From: Chloroflexota bacterium
GTDB taxonomy: Bacteria; Chloroflexota; Anaerolineae; Anaerolineales; Villigracilaceae
Length of the DNA stretch: 6,018 nucleotides
Reading direction: 5' to 3'
NCBI GenBank assembly: GCA_021796315.1
Contig: JAJYOH010000385.1
Coordinates: 1 to 6,018, forward strand
Below the pieces are notes generated by a model. That model saw nothing but the letters and a program-made list of their open reading frames with translations. It had not been told where the DNA came from and did no database searches. Positions 1 to 5,940 of the stretch are shown piece by piece (position 1 is the stretch's first letter; each line of letters begins with the position of its first letter). A program made the position numbers and the translations under genes.

Positions 1-99
1 GCACCGATGAGTTCGCGCTTCTTGCTGTCCACACTGATGATCGGCCAGCCATGCTCCAAATACGTCTGAATTTGCCCTTCAATGTATTCAAATTGTTCG
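1..99 (-). mobile_element. Internal fragment of a second ISAzo13-family IS copy, inverted
   Basis: Read on the minus strand, these 99 bases are identical to bases 899-997, part of the transposase gene of the IS further right. They encode the stretch around the first catalytic Asp (ISVDSKKREL). Identity stops abruptly at base 99/100, inside the element and not at one of its ends, so the 5' part of this copy is missing. The 3' part would continue left of the window. The identity is seen directly; that this copy arose by transposition followed by deletion or rearrangement is inference. Confidence 0.9.
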
Positions 100-215
100 C
101 CGTGGACTTTTTGATCGTTTTCTATCTGCAAGGCGTACGCGGTTACAATCCATTGACAGCCGCCTTATTGCTTATCCCATTGCCGATTGTGAGCGCCATT
201 GTTGGGCCGCTTAGT
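100..215 (+). pseudogene. Fragment of an MFS drug-efflux transporter (DHA2/EmrB-like)
   Basis: The frame starting with the codons for VDFLIVFYLQGVRGYNPL and running through TAALLLIPLPIVSAIVGPLS reads like two consecutive transmembrane helices of a 14-helix MFS exporter. In that family a FxLQGVxGYSPLxAG segment is followed by a LLPL...GPLxGRL helix. About 38 codons remain. The fragment is cut on the left by the inverted IS piece and on the right by the IS end, just where the family would continue with a GRLADR-like loop. No continuation was found on the far side of the IS. It has no start or stop of its own and is not a functional gene. The family assignment is from motif memory only. Confidence 0.6.
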
Positions 216-219
216 GAGT

Positions 220-243
220 GTGCAAAAATAAGTTCCGATTCTT
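220..243 (+). repeat. Left terminal inverted repeat of the IS
   Basis: This 24-bp sequence begins GTGCAAAAATAAG and ends TTCCGATTCTT. It matches the reverse complement of 1636-1659 with two mismatches (T/C and G/C). It lies directly outside the transposase gene and next to the MFS fragment, as expected for the left IS end. Confidence 0.85.
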
Positions 244-331
244 GCGAACCGGTCCGTGGAGCATGTAAAAGGAATGTCGAAGCTACTCGAGATATCAACT
301 GAAACTTGGCCCGGGAATTTGGGTCAGTGCG

Positions 332-337
332 TATAAT
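332..337 (+). promoter_or_regulatory. Possible -10 box of the transposase promoter
   Basis: A perfect TATAAT lies 33 bp upstream of the likely TTG start, inside the left IS end, with a TG two bases before it. The best -35 candidate (TTGGCC at 306-311) is 20 bp away, which is longer than usual, so the promoter call is tentative. Confidence 0.35.
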
Positions 338-369
338 AAGAGGAATCTTGGCTCGTATGGAAGGTTGCA

Positions 370-1635
370 TTGGAAAAGTCGCCGATTCATCATTGTACTT
401 GTCCGGCCTGTCGCGCACACAAAGATTTGCCGACGAAGAGTTTGCATGCGCAAATCAATTTTATGGTCAGCACGCTGGACGAACACCAACGGCGGTTGTT
501 CGTTGGGCTGGAGTCGCAACGCTTAGGATACGGTGGGGATCGCGTCATGGCGCAGATCACGGGTCTGAGCGTGGACACGATTGCCGCGGGGCGTCGGGAA
601 CTGCGGGCCGGGCAAGGGACGAAGCATATTCGTGCGGCGGGAGCTGGACGACCGCGGGTTGAAAAAAAGATCCGCAAATCTTGAACGCCTTGGCAAATTT
701 GATGCAGCATCAGACGGCAGGGGATCCCCAGAGTAAACGCAAATGGAAACGCAAGAGTTTGCGACAATTGAGCCGTGACTTGGACCAGCAACAGCACCCG
801 ATCAGTCCTCATACCGTAGGTCGCTTGTTGCGCGAGGAAAAGTATTCCCTGCATGTCAACTACAAAATGTTGGACAGCCGCGCCAGTCCGCAACGGAACG
901 AACAATTTGAATACATTGAAGGGCAAATTCAGACGTATTTGGAGCATGGCTGGCCGATCATCAGTGTGGACAGCAAGAAGCGCGAACTCATCGGTGCCTT
1001 TCGGAATCCGGGCCGGGTCTGGTGTCTGCACCCGACGCCCGTCCAGATGTATGACTTCCGATCGTTGGCCACTGGAATTGCCATTCCCTTGGGATTTACG
1101 ACCTGACCCACAATCGCGGCTATGTCTACGTCGGCACCACGGCTGATACCTCGGAATTTGCGGTGGATGGCATCCATTGGTGGTGGAGTAGATATGGACG
1201 CCTCGATTTTCCGCAGACACCGGCTTTGCTGGTTCTGGCCGACGGCGGTGGCAGCAACGGCTACCGCAACCACCTCTGGAAATTTGCCCTCCAGAAACGC
1301 CTGGTCAATCCCAGCGGTCTCGCCGTCACCGACCTGCACTGTGTAGTTTCAGTGTCGCCCATTTCCCAACCGGTGCTTCCAAATGGAATCCTGCCGATCA
1401 TCGCCTCTTCAGCGCGATTAGCTGCAATTGGGCGGGTGAACCTTTATGCAGTTATGACAAGATGCTCGCATTGCTGCGAGGCACCACGACCGAAAAAGGG
1501 CTGGCGGTCCATGCCACCCTCACTCACAAAACCTACGCCACCGAGATCAAGATCTCCGATGAACAAATGGCCGCTTTGAATCTCAAAGAGCATGCGGTTT
1601 TGCCTAAATGGAATTACACCATTAAACCCCAATGA
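370..1635 (+). pseudogene. ISAzo13-family DDE transposase, broken into three frames
   Basis: The enzyme would cut and join the IS ends. Start: TTG 370, with a strong ribosome site GGAAGG at 359-364 and an open frame beginning MEKSPIHHCTCPAC, a Cys-rich N-terminus. An HTH-like stretch follows (GYGGDRVMAQITGLSVDTI), then GRPRVEKK. The frame moves by -1 at A AAA AAG (663-669) and continues DPQILNALANLMQHQTAGDP. The DDE domain then shows ISVDSKKREL (first Asp), a one-base deletion near 1088-1093, YDLTHNRGYVYVGTTADT and LADGGGSNG (second Asp). About 23 extra bases at 1331-1353 shift the frame again, leading to HFPTGASKWNPADHRLFS and finally LPKWNYTIKPQ, TGA at 1633-1635. Family members usually have E in KWNxxEHRLF; here it is D (codon 1393-1395 region). 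The first shift may be programmed, but the other two and the E-to-D change should make this copy inactive. Confidence 0.85.
663..669 (+). other. A AAA AAG slippery heptamer, candidate -1 ribosomal frameshift site
   Basis: In the upstream frame the codons are GAA AAA AAG ATC, ending at TGA 682-684. Slipping back one base after AAG gives GAT CCG CAA ATC TTG, which continues the transposase without losing or adding a residue (RVEKK-DPQILNAL). The heptamer is in the exact phase known from IS1- and IS3-type programmed frameshifting. A one-base deletion from an ancestral run of eight A would look the same, so programming is an inference. Confidence 0.5.
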
Positions 1636-1659
1636 AAGAATCGGAAGTTGTTTTTGCAC
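1636..1659 (-). repeat. Right terminal inverted repeat of the IS
   Basis: Read on the minus strand, it begins GTGCAAAAACAAC and ends TTCCGATTCTT, pairing with 220-243 at 22 of 24 positions. It starts immediately after the transposase stop codon (TGA 1633-1635), so the gene runs right up to the IS end. Confidence 0.85.
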
Positions 1660-1662
1660 GGT

Positions 1663-1734
1663 CCCTAAATAGTGCCGCCATTGGACCTCATTCAACTCAG
1701 CCTTCATCGAGCGATCATATTCATCGGTACCCAT
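1663..1734 (-). pseudogene. First 24 codons of an unknown gene, cut off by the IS
   Basis: The ATG at 1734-1732 opens a frame reading MGTDEYDRSMKAELNEVQW then RHYLG, after which it runs into the IS end at 1663. The reading is polar and soluble-looking, unlike IS sequence. It begins 14 bases after the hydrolase stop, as a next gene in an operon would. A GAAGG lies almost against the ATG, which is closer than usual. I do not recognise the family. Its remainder is not on the other side of the IS. Confidence 0.4.
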
Positions 1735-1748
1735 GCCTTCATTATTGT

Positions 1749-2432
1749 TTAACTATATTGTTTTGGGAGATGCTCTAATACTTCGCTGAAATCGTATAGG
1801 GCTGGGAAAAGGGTCTGCTTTTTCAGCAGCGAGCGCGACCATTTCCTGCGGAAATAGTATCGGAGCAGGGAATTTCTATCAATGGCGTCCGTTGACTTTT
1901 CCGGATCGAGCACCGGACTGATGCTGACCACGTGTTTCAGATTTCCGATCGGTTGTTCCGCGCATTTACGGGCGATCCGCAAGGCGAAGTTGCCGCCCAT
2001 TGAAAATCCAACTATGTAGAAGGGAAGTTCGCTCTCGTACTGCGCCACCTGTTGAACCGCACAGAAAACTTCATCCAATAAAGTGGCATAGAACAGACCG
2101 GGGTTGAGAGGATGCGTGTCGCCATGATCTCGGTAATTCAATCGAAAGACGGAAAAGCCTTTCTCATAAAGGAATCTTCCCGTACGCAGAACATCTGCAG
2201 AATTGACACTGCCTTCCCATCCATGCAACAGCGTCGCCACGCCCTTTGCCTGCCCATCGGTTTGGGGTGAATAAAACCCCTGGAGCCTGACATCATCTAT
2301 TGGGTTAAGGATTACTTCTCTGGCGGCTTGCAGCATGAGGTTGTTTCCCCGTGTGCCAATCTCGCCACTGGCTAGCAGGGTCTGAATAAAGGTGCTTCTG
2401 ATATAGAAGGGCGGAGTGAAAACATCAGTCAT
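1749..2432 (-). CDS. Alpha/beta hydrolase (YheT-like), C-terminally truncated
   Basis: A 227-residue protein. The N-terminus MTDVFTPPFYIRSTFIQTLL resembles the (F/K)xPPFxxRxxxxQTLL opening of YheT-type alpha/beta hydrolases. LLHGWEG (68-74) is the oxyanion-loop motif, and VGFSMGG (141-147) is the nucleophile elbow with Ser144. VSISPVLDPEKSTDAID (169-185) and RYYFRRKWSRSLLKKQ follow. The protein stops at FSEVLEHLPKQYS, whereas relatives run to roughly 300-330 residues. The region that should carry the acid Asp and the catalytic His is absent. Either a deletion joined the middle to a new stop, or the tail was lost with the rearrangement around the IS 86 bp downstream. No clear Shine-Dalgarno precedes the ATG. 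It is probably inactive as a hydrolase, and the substrate is unknown. It lies 85 bp downstream of the membrane-protein gene on the same strand. Confidence 0.75.
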   Translation of the reverse strand: MTDVFTPPFYIRSTFIQTLLASGEIGTRGNNLMLQAAREVILNPIDDVRLQGFYSPQTDGQAKGVATLLHGWEGSVNSADVLRTGRFLYEKGFSVFRLNYRDHGDTHPLNPGLFYATLLDEVFCAVQQVAQYESELPFYIVGFSMGGNFALRIARKCAEQPIGNLKHVVSISPVLDPEKSTDAIDRNSLLRYYFRRKWSRSLLKKQTLFPALYDFSEVLEHLPKQYS

Positions 2433-2517
2433 GGGAATTGGTGCTTATTGAAGTATGCCGTGAATTTGTGAAGAGCTGCAACTCGCGGATCAAAGTGCAG
2501 AGATTCACGATGCGCTT

Positions 2518-3228
2518 TTATTGTGTGAAAGCCGATGCTTCCGTGTTATTGCTCAGAACCTTCGGCTCTGACGTTTCCATAGGCTTGAGCAGCAAGGCTG
2601 GGAGACTCGCGAAGATTGCAAAGACGAGACCCTCGACGATGGCGGCATAGATGGGATCAAACATCAGATAATGCGAATAGAAATGGCCATTAAAAGCATC
2701 CATGGTCATCGCGCTGAAAATTCCAAGGAAGCCCGCCAAAGCCCACCAGATTCGGATGCCGGTTCGCTTTTGCAGGAGAATTTGTTGGATGATGCCAACA
2801 ATACACCCCACGACGAATGCTTCAACTGTGTATAAAACAAGCAAGGCTTGCGCGGAGTAGTCCAGATGAAAAGCGAGTATCCTGGTGGAATCTGATATAT
2901 CCACCATACCATCGCCGAGAGACCAGACGGCAATGAGGCCTAAAAACCAGAGCCATGCATATCGTATGTATAGCCTTAGCGCGATCCATTGAGCTAAAGA
3001 AACCCAAAGGCCGACCAGTGCTCCGGATATCAGCGCTGCTACGAAGCCAAACAAAATGAGATAGTTCAGGGTAAGCAGGGTAACCGTGAACGTAAAAGTA
3101 AGAACTTGGAATTGCAGCAGCCTGTAAGCGATGTGCGGAACAGCCCACCCGAGAAATGTCGCGATGAATACACGGGCGAAAAACCTGTATTTGACAGACA
3201 TGACGGTTTTATGACTCTCGCTCATCAT
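2518..3228 (-). CDS. Six-helix integral membrane protein with an internal duplication, unknown function
   Basis: A 236-residue protein that is very hydrophobic over most of its length. Likely membrane helices lie near residues 17-39, 50-78, 90-105, 126-150, 158-178 and 193-214. The N-terminus is short and basic, and the C-terminal tail is polar (about 215-236). Two similar blocks occur: ISGALVGLWVSLAQWIALR (67-85) followed by WLWFLGLIAVWSLG, and VVGCIVGIIQQILLQKR (139-155) followed by WWALAGFLGI. Each has a Gly-rich helix, a Gln and then a basic turn before a Trp-starting helix, which suggests an ancient two-fold repeat. A ribosome site AAGGAA (3233-3238) precedes tandem ATG ATG; either could be used (5 or 8 bases of spacing). 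It starts 36 bp after the lipoprotein gene on the same strand, so the two are probably cotranscribed. No catalytic or transport motif is recognised. Confidence 0.75.
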   Translation of the reverse strand: MMSESHKTVMSVKYRFFARVFIATFLGWAVPHIAYRLLQFQVLTFTFTVTLLTLNYLILFGFVAALISGALVGLWVSLAQWIALRLYIRYAWLWFLGLIAVWSLGDGMVDISDSTRILAFHLDYSAQALLVLYTVEAFVVGCIVGIIQQILLQKRTGIRIWWALAGFLGIFSAMTMDAFNGHFYSHYLMFDPIYAAIVEGLVFAIFASLPALLLKPMETSEPKVLSNNTEASAFTQ

Positions 3229-3264
3229 AACTTTCCTTATCTAATCTTATCGCCGATGAAAAAC

Positions 3265-4419
3265 TTATCTGACTGGTACGCCCCAAAAGATCATATCGCC
3301 ATCCGTATTGACCGAAATCAAGAGTTTTGAATCGGCGCTGATGGCGACCGCAGAAATCCGCTTTGAGTCTTCGTAATGCCAGAGTAAATCACCGTTCTTT
3401 GCATCAATGAGCTGAAGCCCTTGGTTCGCGGCCATCACCAGCATGGCTCCATCGGATGTGTAAGCCAGGGCGCTGATGGAATCGCCGCCATTCGACGAAT
3501 CGCCAACCGGATGTGTGGTCACGCTCGTACTGAGTTTCCCCGTGCGAGGGTCATGGATGGAAATGCGGGGAAAATCGAAGCCAGATGCAATCTCTCCGGT
3601 TGCCGGGTTGAACGCGAAAATATTGCGTTGCTCCGGGCAGGGATCTGTGCATGGGCCAGCTTGGTCCGACTTGGCTAGTTGGGAGAGCGGTGTGTAGCCG
3701 TTGTCAACGTCCCAAGTTGAAATATCGAAGGTATTCATGCAGTCGCCTGCCGCCAGGATTTTGCCATCCGGGCTGATTGCCGCGTTACATACGCCGCTAG
3801 GCGCATCCGCGGAAATCTTCCGTTCGAGGGAGGCCGTTCCAAGATCCCAGAGTTGAAGCGAACCGTTGACTCCGCGCTGCGTGCCGATGATGAGCTTCTG
3901 GCTGTCCTTTGTAAACGTCACGGCTACCGGACGATCCCCGATCGGGAGTACGGTTTTAGGAGTGTTCGGTAGATCGTCCAGACCGAAGACCAGCACTGAA
4001 TTATCCGCTTCATTGGCTACAACGTAATGCATTGAATCCGGGCTAAATGCCAGGGATGTTGTTCGATATAAGAAAAATCTGGAATAGCCGTTGATCATCG
4101 GTACGAAGGAGCCATCGGGAGCCCATTTTAGGCGCAGAAGCGTAAGCGGGGCTCCGTCTTTGGGCGCCAGGGTGACCCACATTTTGTTTGGGCTGATGAC
4201 CAGCACGTCTTCAGCACGCGCCTCCAAATTAACCTGATTCGTGAAAAGCGTTTGGATTTGATCTACGTTCCCGGCGTTAATCGGGGACAAGCTGATGGGG
4301 GGTGGCGTTGGAATTGGCGTTGCATCAAACGGGATCACGATTGTGATGGGTTTTGGGTTCATGGCTCCACAGGAAACAAGGAAAAATCCAAGAACGAACA
4401 AGGAAAGCATACGCTTCAT
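3265..4419 (-). CDS. WD40-like beta-propeller lipoprotein
   Basis: A 384-residue protein. The N-terminus MKRMLSLFVLGFFLVSC is a lipoprotein signal peptide with lipobox LVSC, so Cys17 would be lipidated after cleavage and the protein displayed on the outer face of the membrane. A short Pro/Thr-rich tether follows (about 34-46, TPIPTPPPISLSP). From about residue 75 there are repeats of roughly 40-50 residues with the pattern xxxAFSPDSxxxxxA...xLxLWDL: near 121-147, 164-192, 210-237, 266-290, 316-339 and 354-379. These are consistent with a six- or seven-bladed propeller of WD40/YncE type. Four further Cys (211, 227, 257, 261) could form disulfides outside the cell. No enzyme motif is seen; a binding or scaffold role is likely. 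The start is supported by the signal peptide, with a weak purine-rich AAAGAGA as ribosome site. It is the first gene of a pair with the downstream membrane protein. Confidence 0.85.
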   Translation of the reverse strand: MKRMLSLFVLGFFLVSCGAMNPKPITIVIPFDATPIPTPPPISLSPINAGNVDQIQTLFTNQVNLEARAEDVLVISPNKMWVTLAPKDGAPLTLLRLKWAPDGSFVPMINGYSRFFLYRTTSLAFSPDSMHYVVANEADNSVLVFGLDDLPNTPKTVLPIGDRPVAVTFTKDSQKLIIGTQRGVNGSLQLWDLGTASLERKISADAPSGVCNAAISPDGKILAAGDCMNTFDISTWDVDNGYTPLSQLAKSDQAGPCTDPCPEQRNIFAFNPATGEIASGFDFPRISIHDPRTGKLSTSVTTHPVGDSSNGGDSISALAYTSDGAMLVMAANQGLQLIDAKNGDLLWHYEDSKRISAVAISADSKLLISVNTDGDMIFWGVPVR

Positions 4420-4521
4420 AAAATATCTCTTTTTTTGCTCGAATGATGACTTTGCAAGGGCGCAACACGCTGACCTTCGCCATTACTGCATTCCATGTTT
4501 TATTATTGTGGTGTTTAGTAT
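4420..4521. other. Intergenic region upstream of the lipoprotein gene
   Basis: About 100 bp between the NERD remnant and the lipoprotein start, AT-rich, with a run of seven A (minus strand) just before the lipoprotein ribosome site. It probably contains the promoter of the lipoprotein-membrane protein pair, but I cannot point to a convincing -35/-10 pair. The T run on the plus strand has no stem before it and is not called a terminator. Confidence 0.3.
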
Positions 4522-4915
4522 CTACCAAGGTTTCCTCTGTGCTTCACACAATTTCGATAATTTATCAATAATCTTCGCTCGTTCCGATTTTGTAGTCTTC
4601 TCCGCTTGCCAGATGTTGCCCAATTCATCTGCCAGCCGGTTATTTTGCCAGACTGCTATCATTGGGTTTTCTACGAGTAATGGAGATTCTTGATTTGCCC
4701 AAATTACCGCTGCATTTACAAACACATTCAACCCATCTGCTTTCAAAAAATTAGCCAAACGCAACGCATTCTTTTGTGCCCGCTGACTTGGATTTTTGGA
4801 TGCGGTTTTCCAAGTATGTCCTTTCATGTATTCCCATCTATCCCCAATATTTCGGTATGGCGACGAATATCAACACAGTTGCGAAAATGAAAAGCAAGAT
4901 CAATGTGCTATCCAT
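4522..4915 (-). pseudogene. Remnant of a NERD-domain membrane protein, internally deleted and frameshifted
   Basis: The 5' part starts at ATG 4915-4913 with ribosome site GAAGG six bases ahead, and encodes MDSTLILLFIFATVLIFVAI plus PKYWG, a single N-terminal membrane helix that then hits TAG. The 3' part is in another frame and is open from about 4860. It reads GDRWEYMKGHTWKTASKNPSQ and continues RAQKNALRLANFL, VFVNAAVIWANQES, LLVENPMIAVW and LADELGNIW to TAG 4524-4522. That stretch matches the C-terminal half of the NERD (nuclease-related) domain: a W...G..W segment, NPxxQAxxNAxxL, then VVWANPES and a closing helix. The catalytic N-terminal half (the D...E.K core) is missing. An intact protein would be about 200 residues or more. 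A short product from an internal ATG at 4827 is possible but unlikely to be functional. It follows thrB by 75 bp. Confidence 0.6.
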
Positions 4916-4990
4916 GTTTCGCCTTCGATCCCTTTATCAAATCCAGACAACATACTTCTCAACTTTAGCACAAATCCCCGCGGCTGTCAT

Positions 4991-5932
4991 TCACTTCTCA
5001 CCGCTTTTCACCTTCGCCCCCTCTTCACTGATTCCCAACTCAAAAACCCTCGCGCTCAACCCAACCGACTCAAATGTCCGCTTCATGGCTTCGCCGATAG
5101 CTGCATTTTGTTTTGCCGAGAACGCGATCAGGCTCGGTCCCGCGCCGGATAACGCCGCCGCCGATGCGCCAGCTTTTTTCGCGGCGTCCATGGCTTCGCG
5201 CGCGCCGGGGATCAGCGGCAGGCGATAGGGTTGATGTAATGCATCGTCCATGACCTGGCCAAGCAAATCCAGGTCTCCGTTGCGGAAGGCTTCCGTCACT
5301 AACACGGCGCGGCTGATGTTGTGAACGGCGCCTTTCATCGAAACGTGTTTCGGCAAAACGGAGCGCGCTTGTTTGGTGGAGAAATTGAAATCGGGTAAAA
5401 CAATTATTACGTGTAGGGGCGAGCCCTCGTGGTCGCCCTGGACGGACATCAAGTCCGCCCCTACAGGAATTTTTCGCGCGATAACCTTGCCTTCATTCAT
5501 TGTGGATGCAACCAGTCCGCCCATCAACGCGGGCGCGACGTTATCAGGATGGCCTTCGATTTCTGTCCCCAGGGTCAAGATCTCTGCGTTTGAAAGCGGA
5601 TTATTCAACATCGTGTTTGCGCCGAGCAAACCTGTAACGATTGCCGCGGCGGACGAGCCAAGTCCAGAGGCAAGCGGGATGCGATTGATGCAGTGAATAC
5701 ATAAAGGTGACATTTGCTTGCCAGCTGTATCATAAACTTTTTGCATCGAACGCACGATGAGATTCTTTTGGTTGGGTGCGAGTTTGCCTGCGCCTTCGCC
5801 TTCAATGTGCAAAGAGAATTTGTCCGCGGGCGTGAACCCGGTCTCGTTCCACAAATCGAGGGCGAGACCCAGCGCGTCGAAACCGGGACCGAGGTTGGCA
5901 GATGTGGCGGGAACTTTTACAAAAATTTTCAT
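4991..5932 (-). CDS. thrB: Homoserine kinase, with an in-frame palindromic repeat insertion
   Basis: A 313-residue cytoplasmic GHMP-family kinase (EC 2.7.1.39) that phosphorylates L-homoserine with ATP to O-phospho-L-homoserine, the substrate of threonine synthase. Motif 1 is PATSANLGPGFDALG (8-22). The ATP-binding Gly/Ser loop is PLASGLGSSAAA (86-97), followed by EIEGHPDNVAPALMGG (124-139). The third GHMP motif is LSGAGPS (261-267). The segment FSTKQARSVLPKHV (184-197) is typical of homoserine kinases. Residues about 157-173 (VGADLMSVQGDHEGSPL) are encoded by a 54-bp palindromic repeat, 18 codons in frame, lying between VIARKIP and the strand HVIIVLPDF. Without it the protein would be about 295 residues. 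The start gives the usual N-terminus MKIFVKVPATSANLG, but no Shine-Dalgarno is present because another repeat ends 8 bp upstream. All motifs are intact, so the enzyme is probably active. Confidence 0.93.
   Translation of the reverse strand: MKIFVKVPATSANLGPGFDALGLALDLWNETGFTPADKFSLHIEGEGAGKLAPNQKNLIVRSMQKVYDTAGKQMSPLCIHCINRIPLASGLGSSAAAIVTGLLGANTMLNNPLSNAEILTLGTEIEGHPDNVAPALMGGLVASTMNEGKVIARKIPVGADLMSVQGDHEGSPLHVIIVLPDFNFSTKQARSVLPKHVSMKGAVHNISRAVLVTEAFRNGDLDLLGQVMDDALHQPYRLPLIPGAREAMDAAKKAGASAAALSGAGPSLIAFSAKQNAAIGEAMKRTFESVGLSARVFELGISEEGAKVKSGEK
5412..5465 (+). repeat. 54-bp double-hairpin palindromic repeat inside thrB (copy A)
   Basis: The ends are perfect inverted repeats, TGTAGGGGCG (5412-5421) and CGCCCCTACA (5456-5465). 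Two inner hairpins are visible: GGGCGA (5417-5422) with TCGCCC (5433-5438), and CGGAC (5443-5447) with GTCCG (5453-5457). The centre carries CGCCCTGG (5434-5441). The length is 18 codons, so the thrB frame is kept on the minus strand with no stop codon. It shares ends, centre and spacing with copy B at 5941-5991. Confidence 0.9.
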
Positions 5933-5940
5933 TGTTATTC

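Larger units (their letters stand above)
216..1663 (+). mobile_element. ISAzo13-family insertion sequence, nearly full length, with degenerate transposase
   Basis: An element of about 1.45 kb bounded by terminal inverted repeats (220-243 and 1636-1659) and filled by one transposase gene on the plus strand. The outermost bases read GAGTGTGC on the left and, on the complementary strand, GACCGTGC on the right, so the element was probably 216-1663. A convincing target duplication is not visible (AGT on the left, CCT on the right). The left flank is an MFS fragment and the right flank is the start of an unrelated minus-strand gene. This suggests rearrangement after insertion, for example recombination between the inverted copies. 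A second partial copy lies at 1-99. Confidence 0.85.

Noticed and set aside
306..662. Plus-strand frame with ATG 357 near the transposase start
   Set aside because: Its reading has no family resemblance, whereas the TTG 370 frame has the Cys-rich N-terminus, a strong ribosome site and continuity into the DDE domain.
681..1106. Independent gene starting at TTG 681
   Set aside because: No ribosome site precedes it, and the protein begins mid-domain; it is the continuation of the transposase after the frame shift.
390..1220. Long minus-strand open frame (276 codons)
   Set aside because: It is antisense to the transposase gene, reads as Arg/Pro/Cys-rich without domains, and is explained by codon bias of the real gene.
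211..1668. Target-site duplication flanking the IS
   Set aside because: The three bases outside the likely ends differ (AGT and CCT). A shared TA appears if the ends are moved outward, but two bases are not evidence.
1444..1734. 96-codon minus-strand protein MGTDEYDRS...
   Set aside because: Only the first 24 codons lie outside the IS. The rest is antisense to the transposase end and its terminal repeat.
4425..4440. Poly-T run as an intrinsic terminator
   Set aside because: There is no GC-rich stem next to it, and it lies immediately upstream of the lipoprotein start, where an A-rich ribosome-site region on the minus strand explains it.
4776..5228. Plus-strand frames opposite the end of thrB and the NERD remnant
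   Set aside because: They are antisense shadows with no motif, signal or ribosome site; thrB on the other strand is unambiguous.
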